The notes under the pieces: model-generated | What the model saw: the letters and a program-made list of their open reading frames with translations, nothing else | The model's database searches: none | Told to the model about the DNA's origin: nothing | Assembly: GCA_025359215.1 (NCBI GenBank) | Contig: JANYHE010000015.1 | Coordinates: 1-51,302 of the forward strand | Direction: 5' to 3' | DNA: 51,302 nt | From: Hyphomicrobiales bacterium | GTDB lineage: Bacteria; Pseudomonadota; Alphaproteobacteria; Rhizobiales; Aestuariivirgaceae | Made by a program: the position numbers and the translations under genes | Shown: piece after piece, positions 15,365 through 24,002 of the stretch | Numbering within the stretch: position 1 is the first letter of the stretch | Layout: each line of letters begins with the position of its first letter

Positions 15365-16588
15365 TCACAACACCCGCACTCTTGGCTCGGCTTTTCTTTT
15401 CAACATCAACTCTGTAATCGCCCAGACCAGCGCATCTAATCGGTCAGGGCTTTTTATGCCGTCTCCGATGGCGTTACACATTTCATCTTCGAGTTCGGGG
15501 AAAGCGCCGATGTGGCACACCCTGCCCTGCTCATAAAGTGCGGCCACGGGTTCGGCCCGTGTTTGCTTTCCGCGTGTGGCATGAACCGCACTGAAAGAGA
15601 GTTCCGGGTCCACTTCCCGCAGCACCTGTTCGACCATGGCGCCGCCTTGGTTGATTTCAGCCACCACGCGGTCAGCCTTTCTGGCGTGATAAAGGGCGAC
15701 AACACGGGCTGCCCATTTGGCAGGGCGTGCGCCCTGCACTGAAGCATCATCCAACACATAGGCTCTGCCATCAATCCCAAGACCCACACACACAATGCCA
15801 CAAGCATTACTGGTTTTTCCAAATCCGGCGGGCGGATCAACCGCCACCACAATGCGCGACAAATCAGGTGAGAATTTTAAACGCGCGTTATCAATTTGCG
15901 CACGCTTGAACAACGCATTCGGATCATCTTCTATCATCTCGCCATTCAACTCTTGCCTGCCCAAACGCGTGCCCTGAAAGCGGTCCACCACGGCCTGCAT
16001 GAAGGGCTTGGCGAGATTATTGCGGTTGGCATAAGTTGTGGCCCGCGTGGTTACGGTTCCAGCATCGGCGATCAATTTCTTCAACAGCGGTATCGGGCGC
16101 GGGGTTGTGGTGATGACAGACACTGGGTTCTGCCCCAGCCGCAAGGCAAACTGCAACATGTTCCATGCTTGTTCGGCATGTTTCCATTTTGCCAATTCAT
16201 CACACCAGGCGGCATCAAATTGGGGGCCACGCAGCCCATCATAATCCTCTGCCGAAAACACTTGCGCCTTGCTGCCATTGGGCCACGTTATGGTGCGTTT
16301 GGACGGTTCATATAAGGGCCTGTCTTCATCAGCGTGCACGGATAACAACCCGGATTGTCCTTCAATCATCACCATGCGGGCTTCGGCATGGGTGGGGGCG
16401 ATGAGGGCAATGTGTTTGGCGGTTTCGCCCCATTCACCGCAAGCAATGGCCCGCACCCATTCAGCGCCAGAGCGGGTTTTGCCAGAGCCGCGACCTCCCA
16501 AAATCAGCCAGTTTCGCCATTGATCACCCGACGGTGGCAGTTGATCCGCCCTCGCCCATTGTGGCCATTCCAACAACAGTGCTGTCAC
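15365..16588 (-). CDS. terL: large terminase (DNA-packaging ATPase/nuclease)
   Basis: The ATPase domain begins LILGGRGSGKTRSGAEWVR (Walker A), followed by the Walker B region FDAAWCDELAKW and a coupling motif VITTTPRPIPLLKKL. The nuclease domain includes RIVVAVDPPAGFGKTS and ends SPDRLDALVWAITELM. It would package DNA through the portal. The open frame reaches 16831, but residues before about 82 are an out-of-frame copy of the small terminase. I take GTG at 16588 (VTALLLEWPQWARADQLPP) as the probable start, giving 407 residues and a 65-base overlap with terS. That start is not certain because no strong ribosome site is visible. Confidence 0.88.
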   Translation of the reverse strand: MTALLLEWPQWARADQLPPSGDQWRNWLILGGRGSGKTRSGAEWVRAIACGEWGETAKHIALIAPTHAEARMVMIEGQSGLLSVHADEDRPLYEPSKRTITWPNGSKAQVFSAEDYDGLRGPQFDAAWCDELAKWKHAEQAWNMLQFALRLGQNPVSVITTTPRPIPLLKKLIADAGTVTTRATTYANRNNLAKPFMQAVVDRFQGTRLGRQELNGEMIEDDPNALFKRAQIDNARLKFSPDLSRIVVAVDPPAGFGKTSNACGIVCVGLGIDGRAYVLDDASVQGARPAKWAARVVALYHARKADRVVAEINQGGAMVEQVLREVDPELSFSAVHATRGKQTRAEPVAALYEQGRVCHIGAFPELEDEMCNAIGDGIKSPDRLDALVWAITELMLKRKAEPRVRVL

Positions 16589-17072
16589 TATTTTGTGCGG
16601 CGTTTGCTTCGAGAATGTGCTGCTCTTCCAGCCTAAGGTTCTCAATGCGGCGCGTAAGTTCGTCACGCTCGGCATCATTGAGTTTGCGATTTTTGCGGGC
16701 TCGGCTGGATCTTTGCTTGCGCTCTTTGTGTTCAAGTTCCAAAACCTTTTCCAATGTGCGCACCAGCGTGTTTGTGGCGCGAATGTCTCGCTCACTGGCG
16801 AGAGCTGAAATTTCCTCGCCAATTGCACCAATTTGATTTTCCAAGTGAGCCAGACGGTTCTGTAACAAATCCTTCAAGCGCTTGATGGTGTCACGCGTGG
16901 ATTGCGATTTCTTTTTTGGGTTGGAGCGCAACAGCCACCCTTCGGCCCGCGCCCTTAATGTGAGCTTGTGCGGCGTCATTGCAACATCGGCGGCGATTTG
17001 CGCCACTGTTTCTTGGGCCAGCTCATAGCGCGCACGAATTTGCGCCCACCGTGAAGCGTCGTTCATGGTCAT
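16524..17072 (-). CDS. terS: small terminase-like DNA recognition protein, first gene of the cluster
   Basis: This 182-residue protein has an N-terminal helix-turn-helix (about 15-45, ETVAQIAADVAMTPHKLTLR) followed by a long charged coiled coil (about 70-160), the layout of GTA gp1-type small terminases. It would bind or scan DNA and hand it to the large terminase; in GTAs this protein has lost sequence-specific packaging. The ATG at 17072 is followed by another at 17066, and either may be used. It is the first gene after the divergent promoter region. Confidence 0.75.
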   Translation of the reverse strand: MTMNDASRWAQIRARYELAQETVAQIAADVAMTPHKLTLRARAEGWLLRSNPKKKSQSTRDTIKRLKDLLQNRLAHLENQIGAIGEEISALASERDIRATNTLVRTLEKVLELEHKERKQRSSRARKNRKLNDAERDELTRRIENLRLEEQHILEANAAQNSDSTVVGMATMGEGGSTATVG

Positions 17073-17140
17073 ATGATCAATCTCGTTGTTGGTGATTTAA
17101 GTGTGGCTCGAAGCCCTGACCCATTTCTGGAGTGTGACAA

Positions 17141-17173
17141 GGAATAGGCCAAGCACCGTACGGTGTCAACACC
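17141..17173 (-). promoter_or_regulatory. candidate sigma-70-type promoter of the GTA-like operon with embedded palindromes
   Basis: On the minus strand TTGACA (17169-17164) is followed after 17 bp by TATTCC (17146-17141), about 70 bp upstream of terS. A perfect 12-bp palindrome CACCGTACGGTG (17154-17165) lies in the spacer and touches the -35 box. A second dyad, GGTGT-TG-ACACC (17162-17173), overlaps the -35. A repressor bound here would block polymerase. The promoter is inferred from consensus and spacing only. Confidence 0.5.
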
Positions 17174-17191
17174 TATTTTCCTATCATAGGT
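17171..17191. promoter_or_regulatory. overlapping dyads between the two divergent operons
   Basis: CCTATCATAGG (17180-17190) is an inverted repeat with five-base arms, and ACCTAT (17171-17176) pairs with ATAGGT (17186-17191). The site lies 50-70 bp upstream of the LysR gene and just upstream of the candidate GTA promoter. It could be the LysR autoregulatory operator or an activator site for the GTA-like operon. The sequence does not decide between them. Confidence 0.4.
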
Positions 17192-17240
17192 ATTATTTTT
17201 TTAGTCGTGCTAAGTTTTGGCGTTAAGTTATTGTACGCAC

Positions 17241-18137
17241 ATGGACATTCGGCAATTACAATATTTGGCGGCCTTGGCCCGCGAGAAGCATTTTACACGG
17301 GCGGCAACCGCCTGCAGCGTGACGCAGCCCACATTATCGGGTCGAATTCGCCAGTTGGAACAAGAACTTGGGGTTCCAATTGTGGAGCGGGGGCAGCGGT
17401 ACATTGGTTTAACGCCGGAAGGCGACCGGGTTCTGAAATGGGCCCATCTGATTTTAGATAACTGGCAAAACCTGCAGCAGGAGCTGGTTAAGATCAAAGG
17501 CAAAAAGGGCGAATTGGTGGGCCGCATGGTGCTGGGCGTCATACCCTCGGCACTGCCCATGACTTCGTTTTTAACCAAAGCGATGAACGCTATGCATCCC
17601 GCCGTGGATTTCACAATTCTTTCCCACAGCTCTGAAGAAATCATCCGTGCACTGAGCGATTTTTCAATTGAAGCGGGAATCACCTATCTCGATAATGAAC
17701 CGGTTGAAGGTTTGATGAGCGCCGAACTTTACCGCGAAAACTATTGTCTGTTCATTTCCGACACCCATGAATATGCGGGGCGAGAATCCGTCACGTGGTT
17801 TGAAGCGGCACAACAGCCCTTGGCATTGCTCACACCTAACATGCAAAACCGCCGAATTATTGATCGGGCATTCGCGGCAGCCAATGTTCACCCCTCGCCC
17901 CGGCTGGAAACCAATTCGATCATGAATCTGATTTCCTCTGTGCGATCCATGAACCTGTGCTCCATCATGCCGGACTATTTCAAGAATGCCATGGGTGCCC
18001 TTGAAGGCATTAAAGCCATTCCGCTGGCCGAACCCACGGTCAGCCATGCTGTGGGATTGGTGGCCGTGAACCGCGACCCGCTTTCGCCTGCCATTGCTGC
18101 TTTGTTCCAAGCGGCCAAGAAGTTCAAAGTTCATTGA
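17241..18137 (+). CDS. LysR-family regulator of the formate dehydrogenase operon
   Basis: This 298-residue LysR protein has an N-terminal winged helix (MDIRQLQYLAALAREKHFTRAA at its start, with VTQPTLSGRIRQLEQELG as recognition region) and a periplasmic-binding-type effector domain from about residue 90. The ATG at 17241 is chosen because LysR proteins begin almost exactly at M-D-x-R-x-L; a TTG start 24 bases upstream adds an atypical leader. It precedes fdsG on the same strand by 65 bp. LysR regulators (FdsR) adjoin fds operons in Cupriavidus and Rhodobacter, so control of fds is likely by context. Confidence 0.85.
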   Translation: MDIRQLQYLAALAREKHFTRAATACSVTQPTLSGRIRQLEQELGVPIVERGQRYIGLTPEGDRVLKWAHLILDNWQNLQQELVKIKGKKGELVGRMVLGVIPSALPMTSFLTKAMNAMHPAVDFTILSHSSEEIIRALSDFSIEAGITYLDNEPVEGLMSAELYRENYCLFISDTHEYAGRESVTWFEAAQQPLALLTPNMQNRRIIDRAFAAANVHPSPRLETNSIMNLISSVRSMNLCSIMPDYFKNAMGALEGIKAIPLAEPTVSHAVGLVAVNRDPLSPAIAALFQAAKKFKVH

Positions 18138-18202
18138 CAGCGCCTATGATCTGATCGGAAGCGCCAATTGGTGAGCAGGCTATTTCTTGGCTAGAGATAA
18201 TT

Positions 18203-18694
18203 ATGGCAAAGAAACACACGCTTATCGACATTAACTCGAGCAAGGCTGATCCTGCCGTGGCGATTGCCGCGCGTTATGGCAATAAGCCGGATGCACTTTT
18301 GGAAATTCTGCATGATCTGCAACAGGAACTTGGTTACGTTCCGGAAAAATCTCTGCCAGCCATTGCCAACGCGTTGAACATTTCGCGCGCTGAAGCTTAT
18401 GGCGTGGCCACATTTTACCACGATTTTCATTTAGATCCCATCGGCAAGCATGTGATTAAAATATGCCAAGCCGAGGCTTGCCAGAGTGCGGGTGGCATGC
18501 AAGTCATTGCGGCACTTGAAAAGGGCCTCAAAGTTAAGCTCGGCCAAACCACATCTGATGGCCTTGTGACATTGGAAGCTGTTTATTGTCTGGGCCTCTG
18601 CCCCATGGGGCCCGCTGCATTGATTGACGGAAAACCTAAAGCCGCGATCAAACCAAACACCGTCGATGCGCTGATCAAGGAGCTTGTTTCATGA
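18203..18694 (+). CDS. fdsG: NAD-dependent formate dehydrogenase gamma subunit
   Basis: This 163-residue NuoE-like subunit has a helical N-terminal domain (DALLEILHDLQQELGYVP) and a thioredoxin-like C-terminal domain. The C-terminal domain binds one [2Fe-2S] cluster through C88 and C93 (KICQAEACQS) and C129 and C133 (VYCLGLCPMG). It relays electrons between the alpha subunit and the FMN/NAD site in cytosolic FdsABG formate dehydrogenase. The stop overlaps the fdsB ATG by four bases, typical of a coupled operon. Confidence 0.92.
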   Translation: MAKKHTLIDINSSKADPAVAIAARYGNKPDALLEILHDLQQELGYVPEKSLPAIANALNISRAEAYGVATFYHDFHLDPIGKHVIKICQAEACQSAGGMQVIAALEKGLKVKLGQTTSDGLVTLEAVYCLGLCPMGPAALIDGKPKAAIKPNTVDALIKELVS

Positions 18695-20241
18695 TCAAGA
18701 TTTTTATCCCGCGCGATATGCTCGCTATCGCTTTAGGTGCTGATGAAGTGGCCGAGGCTATTGTTTTGGAAGCTGCTGTCCAAAAGATCAGTGTACAGAT
18801 CATTCGCAACTCATCGCGGGGCATGGCCTGGCTTGAACCTTTGGTGGAAGTTGAAACGCCGAAGGGCCGTGTGGGTTATGGCGGTGTCAAGATGAAGGAT
18901 GTCAAAGGCCTGTTTGCCGCCAAGTTTTATGAAGGCGGGAAGCATGAGCTGGGCCAAGGTTTGGTTGAAGAAATTCCCTTTCTCAAGAATCAGGAACGCC
19001 TGACTTTTGCGCGGGCCGGCATCACCGATCCAGTTTCACTCACCGACTATATTGCCCATGGTGGATTTGAAGGCCTGAAGAAGGCTTTGACCCTGAGTGG
19101 CTCCGACATTGTCAAAGAAGTTCAGGAATCAGGGCTTCGCGGTCGTGGCGGCGCAGGCTTCCCCACCGGCCTCAAGTGGAAAACTGTGAATGAAGTTAAG
19201 GCCGATCAAAAATATGTCTGCTGCAATGCTGATGAAGGTGACTCAGGCACTTTTGCCGATCGTATGATTATGGAAGGCGATCCCTTCCTCTTGATTGAAG
19301 GCATGATTATTGCCGCTCTCGCAGGCGGAGCCACCAAAGGCTATATCTACTGCCGCTCGGAATATCCCTATGCCATCTCGACTCTGAAAGAGGCTATTGC
19401 CATTGCTACCAACGCCAAATGGCTTGGACAAAATATTCAGGGTACGGAGCATTGTTTCACACTTGAAGTGCGGCGCGGTGCGGGAGCTTATATTTGCGGG
19501 GAAGAAACCGCGATGCTGGAAAGCTTGGAGGGCAAGCGCGGCATGGTGCGGGCCAAGCCCCCTATTCCTGCTTTGGTTGGGTTGTTCGGCAAGCCCACCA
19601 TTATCAACAATGTGCTTTCCTTCTGTGCGGTTCCTTTCATTCTTGCCAGGGGCGCAAAAGCCTATGCCGATTATGGCATGGGCCGTTCGCGCGGCACCAT
19701 GCCCTTCCAACTTGGCGGCAACTTGGAACGCGGCGGCATTGTGGAAAAAGCCTTCGGCATCACTTTGCGTGAACTGGTCGAAGACTTTGGCGGCGGGCCT
19801 TATATGGGCAAACCGTTGCGCGCTGTGCAACTGGGTGGCCCCTTGGGTGCCTATGTCGGTGCAAACCAACTCGATCTCAAAATGGATTATGAAACTCTCA
19901 GCGCCAATGGCGCAATGCTCGGCCATGGCGGAATTGTAGTTTTTGATACGACAGTTGATATGGCCCAGCAAGCCCGCTTTGCCATGGAATTCTGTGCAAT
20001 TGAATCTTGTGGCAAATGCACGCCCTGTCGCATCGGCTCCACCCGCGGCGTTGAAGTGATCGACAAGATTGTGGCAGGTGAAAATCGTGATGCAAATTTA
20101 TTGCTACTCGAAGACCTGTGCCAGACCATGACCGATGGATCGCTCTGCGCCATGGGCGGCCTCACGCCGATGCCGGTGATGAGTGCGGTTAAACATTTCC
20201 CCGAAGATTTTGACAAACCAACGCGCCTCGCAGCGGAATAG
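18691..20241 (+). CDS. fdsB: NAD-dependent formate dehydrogenase beta subunit
   Basis: This 516-residue NuoF-like diaphorase subunit has about 90 N-terminal residues ahead of the NuoF core. The FMN/NADH motif GRGGAGFPTG is at 151-160 and CNADEGDSGTFADR follows in the NADH site. The C-terminal [4Fe-4S] cluster is bound by C440, C443, C446 and C486. It reduces NAD+ with electrons from formate. It is coupled to fdsG by ATGA and followed by fdsA after seven bases. All key residues are present. Confidence 0.94.
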   Translation: MIKIFIPRDMLAIALGADEVAEAIVLEAAVQKISVQIIRNSSRGMAWLEPLVEVETPKGRVGYGGVKMKDVKGLFAAKFYEGGKHELGQGLVEEIPFLKNQERLTFARAGITDPVSLTDYIAHGGFEGLKKALTLSGSDIVKEVQESGLRGRGGAGFPTGLKWKTVNEVKADQKYVCCNADEGDSGTFADRMIMEGDPFLLIEGMIIAALAGGATKGYIYCRSEYPYAISTLKEAIAIATNAKWLGQNIQGTEHCFTLEVRRGAGAYICGEETAMLESLEGKRGMVRAKPPIPALVGLFGKPTIINNVLSFCAVPFILARGAKAYADYGMGRSRGTMPFQLGGNLERGGIVEKAFGITLRELVEDFGGGPYMGKPLRAVQLGGPLGAYVGANQLDLKMDYETLSANGAMLGHGGIVVFDTTVDMAQQARFAMEFCAIESCGKCTPCRIGSTRGVEVIDKIVAGENRDANLLLLEDLCQTMTDGSLCAMGGLTPMPVMSAVKHFPEDFDKPTRLAAE

Positions 20242-20248
20242 GTACATC

Positions 20249-23110
20249 ATGCTCATTAAAGAAATCGATTTCGGCACGCCAAAATCTCAATCCGCAGCCA
20301 TGGTCACTTTAGAGATTGATGGCATCAGCGTCACAGTGCCGGAAGGCACGTCGATTATGCGGGCAGCGATGGACTCAGGAACCAAAATTCCTAAGCTCTG
20401 CGCCACCGACTCGCTCAATTCATTTGGCTCTTGCCGCTTGTGTCTTGTTGAAATTGAAGGCCGCAAGGGCACGCCAGCTTCTTGCACAACGCCGGTTTCA
20501 GCCGGCATGAAAGTGAAAACGGAAACGGACCGTCTGAACAAACTGCGCAAAGGGGTGATGGAACTTTATATTTCAGACCATCCACTCGATTGCCTCACTT
20601 GTGCAGCCAATGGCGATTGCGAATTGCAAGACATGGCGGGGGCTGTGGGCCTTCGCGATGTGCGTTATGGTTATGATGGCGAGAACCACACGCACGCCCG
20701 CGTGGGTGGCGAAGAGAATTTCCGCTTCAAAGAAAAAGATGAGAGCAACCCCTATTTCACGTTTGATCCCGCCAAGTGCATTGTGTGCTCGCGCTGTGTT
20801 CGGGCCTGCGAAGAAGTGCAAGGCACATTCGCTTTAACAATTGATGGCCGCGGATTTGCATCCCACGTATCTGCTGGCATGGACGAGGGCTTTATGAATT
20901 CGGAATGCGTGTCTTGCGGCGCATGCGTTCAAGCCTGCCCCACGGCAACGCTCACAGAAAAATCTGTGATTCAAAAAGGCCAAGCAGAGCATTCCGTTGT
21001 CACAACCTGTGCTTATTGCGGAGTTGGGTGTTCCTTCAAAGCTGAAATGAAAGGCGATGATGTCGTGCGCATGGTGCCTTATAAGGATGGCGGCGCCAAT
21101 GAAGGCCATTCTTGTGTGAAGGGCCGTTTTGCTTGGGGCTATGCCACACACAAAGATCGCATTACATCACCAATGATCCGTACACGGATTACTGATGAAT
21201 GGAAAGAAGTGAGTTGGGAAGAAGCCATTGCCCATGCGGCAACGGGATTCAAATCCATTCAGAAAAAATATGGTCGCGGTTCAATTGGTGGCATCACATC
21301 ATCACGCTGCACCAATGAAGAAGTTTTTGTTGTTCAGAAAATGATCCGCGCTGCATTCCAGAATAATAATGTGGACACCTGCGCCCGCGTTTGCCATTCG
21401 CCAACAGGATACGGACTGTCGAAGACTTTCGGCACGTCAGCGGGCACTCAAGATTTCAAATCTGTCGCCAAGGCTGATGTCATTTTGATTATCGGTGCCA
21501 ATCCAACGGATGGCCACCCCGTGTTTGCATCACGCATGAAGAAGAGATTGCGTGGAGGTGCGAAACTTATTGTGGCCGATCCACGCCGCACTGACTCGGT
21601 TCGTTCTCCACATGTTGAAGCCCAGTTTCATTTGCAATTGCGCCCCGGCACCAATGTGGCGATCATCAATGCACTGGCGCATGTGATTGTAACTGAAGGT
21701 CTGGAAGCCAAAGCATTCATTGCTGAGCGTTGCGACACCGCTGAATTTGCGCGCTGGACCAATTTCATCCGTGATCTGACGAATTCTCCAGAAACACTAG
21801 AGTCGATCACCGGCGTTCCTGCTGATGAGATTCGCGGGGCTGCTCGCTTGTTTGCCACGGGCGGAAATGGTGCCATTTATTATGGTTTGGGCGTTACTGA
21901 ACATAGCCAAGGCTCCACCATGGTGATGGGCATGGCCAACCTTGCCATGCTCACTGGAAATATTGGTCGCGATGGTGTGGGCGTTAATCCTTTGCGCGGC
22001 CAAAACAACGTGCAAGGGGCGTGTGACATGGGTTCGTTCCCGCATGAGCTTCCGGGCTATCGTCATATCTCAGATGACACTGTGCGTAACTTGTTCAATG
22101 ACGTGTGGCACACAGAGCTGGATAATGAGCCGGGCCTTCGCATTCCCAATATGTTGAGTGCTGCCGTTGAAGGCACGTTCCGTGGCATCTTCATTCAAGG
22201 CGAAGACATTGCGCAATCTGATCCGAACACCAAGCACGTGACAGCCGCTCTCGAAAGTATGGAAATGGTTGTGGTGCAGGATTTGTTCCTGAATGAAACC
22301 GCAGCTTTCGCACATGTGTTTTTGCCGGGCACGTCATTCTTGGAAAAAGATGGCACGTTTACCAATGCCGAACGCCGCATCAACCGTGTTCGTCAAGTGA
22401 AAGCGCCGATGCAAGGCAAGCATGAATGGCAGATCGTTTGTGACCTCGCACAGGCGATGGGTTATGACATGCGCTATAACAATGCCGCCGAAATTATGGA
22501 TGAGATTGCGTTGGTCACGCCTACTTTCAAAGGCGTTTCCTTTGCCAAGCTTGAAGAGAAGGGTTCCATTCAGTGGCCGTGCAATGACAAGGCCCCCGAA
22601 GGCACACCGATTATGCATATCGGTCAGTTCGTGCGCGGCAAGGGCCGGTTTATGATTACCGAATATGTGCCAACCCCTGAGCGCACTAACCGCGAATTCC
22701 CGCTGATCCTCACCACGGGCCGCATTCTCTCGCAATATAATGTGGGTGCACAAACGCGGCGCACTGAGAATTCCAATTGGCATCCTGAAGATGTTTTGGA
22801 GATTCATCCGCATGATGCTGAAGTGCGGGGCATTAAAGATGGGGCCATGGTTTCGCTCGCCAGTCGCATTGGCGGCACAACCCTTCGGGCCATGATCACG
22901 GAACGGATGCCGCAAGGTGTAATCTACACCACGTTCCATCATCCAGTGACGGGTGCCAATGTGATCACCACGGAATATTCAGATTGGGCCACCAATTGCC
23001 CAGAATATAAAGTAACGGCGGTGCAGGTGACTGTTTCCAATCAGCCCAGTGATTGGCAGAAGGATTGGGAAACCCGCGAGGAAGAAAATAAGCGGGTTGC
23101 CGCGGAGTGA
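20249..23110 (+). CDS. fdsA: NAD-dependent formate dehydrogenase alpha subunit (molybdopterin, cysteine type)
   Basis: This 953-residue catalytic subunit oxidises formate to CO2 at a Mo/W bis-MGD centre. In order it has a [2Fe-2S] ferredoxin domain (C51, C62, C65, C79), a NuoG-type cluster (H111, C115, C118, C124), two [4Fe-4S] ferredoxin motifs (C177/180/183/187 and C220/223/226/230), and the Mo-domain cluster (C254, C257, C261, C289). The active-site cysteine is C382 in CARVCHSPT, where selenocysteine sits in FdhF-type enzymes. The MGD-binding fold makes up the rest. The ATG at 20249 gives MLIKEIDFGTPK; a longer frame starts inside fdsB and is rejected. The stop overlaps the fdhD GTG. Confidence 0.95.
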   Translation: MLIKEIDFGTPKSQSAAMVTLEIDGISVTVPEGTSIMRAAMDSGTKIPKLCATDSLNSFGSCRLCLVEIEGRKGTPASCTTPVSAGMKVKTETDRLNKLRKGVMELYISDHPLDCLTCAANGDCELQDMAGAVGLRDVRYGYDGENHTHARVGGEENFRFKEKDESNPYFTFDPAKCIVCSRCVRACEEVQGTFALTIDGRGFASHVSAGMDEGFMNSECVSCGACVQACPTATLTEKSVIQKGQAEHSVVTTCAYCGVGCSFKAEMKGDDVVRMVPYKDGGANEGHSCVKGRFAWGYATHKDRITSPMIRTRITDEWKEVSWEEAIAHAATGFKSIQKKYGRGSIGGITSSRCTNEEVFVVQKMIRAAFQNNNVDTCARVCHSPTGYGLSKTFGTSAGTQDFKSVAKADVILIIGANPTDGHPVFASRMKKRLRGGAKLIVADPRRTDSVRSPHVEAQFHLQLRPGTNVAIINALAHVIVTEGLEAKAFIAERCDTAEFARWTNFIRDLTNSPETLESITGVPADEIRGAARLFATGGNGAIYYGLGVTEHSQGSTMVMGMANLAMLTGNIGRDGVGVNPLRGQNNVQGACDMGSFPHELPGYRHISDDTVRNLFNDVWHTELDNEPGLRIPNMLSAAVEGTFRGIFIQGEDIAQSDPNTKHVTAALESMEMVVVQDLFLNETAAFAHVFLPGTSFLEKDGTFTNAERRINRVRQVKAPMQGKHEWQIVCDLAQAMGYDMRYNNAAEIMDEIALVTPTFKGVSFAKLEEKGSIQWPCNDKAPEGTPIMHIGQFVRGKGRFMITEYVPTPERTNREFPLILTTGRILSQYNVGAQTRRTENSNWHPEDVLEIHPHDAEVRGIKDGAMVSLASRIGGTTLRAMITERMPQGVIYTTFHHPVTGANVITTEYSDWATNCPEYKVTAVQVTVSNQPSDWQKDWETREEENKRVAAE

Positions 23111-24000
23111 ATTTCGAAAAGAGCCCTCATCCGCCTGTCGGCACCTTCTCCCATGCGAAGATGCACGGGAGAAGGCGGTTAGATTTGCCTTCTCCCGTTC
23201 CTCTTGGGATGGGAGAAGGTGCCCAACGGGCGGATGAGGGCTCTTGCTCGGTTCCCACTATCGGTCGCATCGACGGCCTTCCAACCACATGGTATCTCCC
23301 CGAAGAGGTTCCTGTGGCCCTCCTCATCAATTCCACATCTTATGCCGTGATGATGGCAACTCCAGCTGACCTTGAAGATTTTGCGGTGGGCTTTGCCTTA
23401 TCTGAAGGCCTCGTTGCTCACGCATCTCACCTCAACAATGTTCTCGTTATGCCTTCGGGTGACGGTTTCTCGGTTGATCTTGCTATCGCCAGAACCCATT
23501 TAATCCGTGAACGGATGATTTCACGTTCGATTGAAGGCCGGGTGGGTTGTGGGCTTTGCGGCATTGAGGACATGGCTGATGCTATTCGCATGCCTGATGG
23601 AAAGTTACATGCACCACCGTTTAGTGCTGTTGCTGTTGCCAAAGCCTTCGATGCCCTGCCCGCACATCAACCAATGAACGAACTTAATCGCACAGTTCAT
23701 GCTGCCGCATTTTGCTCTGTGGACGGAGCAATTTTACTGGCGCGTGAGGATGTTGGGCGACATAACGCTTTGGATAAACTGATAGGTGCAATGGCCCGCC
23801 GTCAGATGAAGCCCGATGGCTTTGTTCTCATGTCATCGCGCTGCTCATTTGAACTGGTGCAGAAATGTGCCTCGGTTGGCATTGGCGCGCTGGCCACGAT
23901 TTCAGCGCCCACGGCCCTTGCCTTGAAACTGGCCAAACAAGCTGGCCTTCACCTTGCTTCGCTTTCCAAAGCTGGCGTTATGATTTTTGATGGAGTTTAA
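23107..24000 (+). CDS. fdhD: FdhD/FdsC sulfur carrier for formate dehydrogenase maturation, with in-frame palindromic insertion
   Basis: FdhD transfers sulfur from a cysteine desulfurase to the molybdenum cofactor of formate dehydrogenase and is required for activity. The sulfur-carrying C-x2-C is C148/C151 (GRVGCGLCGIED), and VGRHNALDKLIG and SSRCSFELVQK are also conserved. The likely start is GTG at 23107, overlapping the fdsA stop as GTGA. Codons 5-46 lie inside a palindromic element (23120-23244) that is fully open in this frame, so the protein has about 40 extra residues rich in R, P and G before the conserved core (near IGRIDGLPTTWYLPEE). Internal starts (ATG near 23161 or 23209) are possible. 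Core length is normal. Confidence 0.9.
   Translation: MNFEKSPHPPVGTFSHAKMHGRRRLDLPSPVPLGMGEGAQRADEGSCSVPTIGRIDGLPTTWYLPEEVPVALLINSTSYAVMMATPADLEDFAVGFALSEGLVAHASHLNNVLVMPSGDGFSVDLAIARTHLIRERMISRSIEGRVGCGLCGIEDMADAIRMPDGKLHAPPFSAVAVAKAFDALPAHQPMNELNRTVHAAAFCSVDGAILLAREDVGRHNALDKLIGAMARRQMKPDGFVLMSSRCSFELVQKCASVGIGALATISAPTALALKLAKQAGLHLASLSKAGVMIFDGV
23120..23244. repeat. palindromic element, copy F, inside the 5' coding part of fdhD
   Basis: The outer arms at 23120-23154 and 23209-23244 are inverted repeats of 35 and 36 bases differing only in the central few positions. Each contains CCCTCATCCGCC and CACCTTCTCCCAT or its complement. An inner perfect 12-bp pair ACGGGAGAAGGC (23165-23176) and GCCTTCTCCCGT (23187-23198) forms a second hairpin. 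The blocks CTCATCCGCC and CACCTTCTCCC are shared with copy A. It contains no stop in the fdhD frame and keeps that frame. Confidence 0.9.
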
Positions 24001-24002
24001 CT

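Noticed and set aside
17073-17240. Phage attachment site at the right border
   Set aside because: No tRNA gene and no direct repeat shared with the left border region (1-260) was seen; the dyads there look regulatory.
19243-19971. 242-residue minus-strand open frame inside fdsB
   Set aside because: Shadow of a conserved, intact gene on the other strand.
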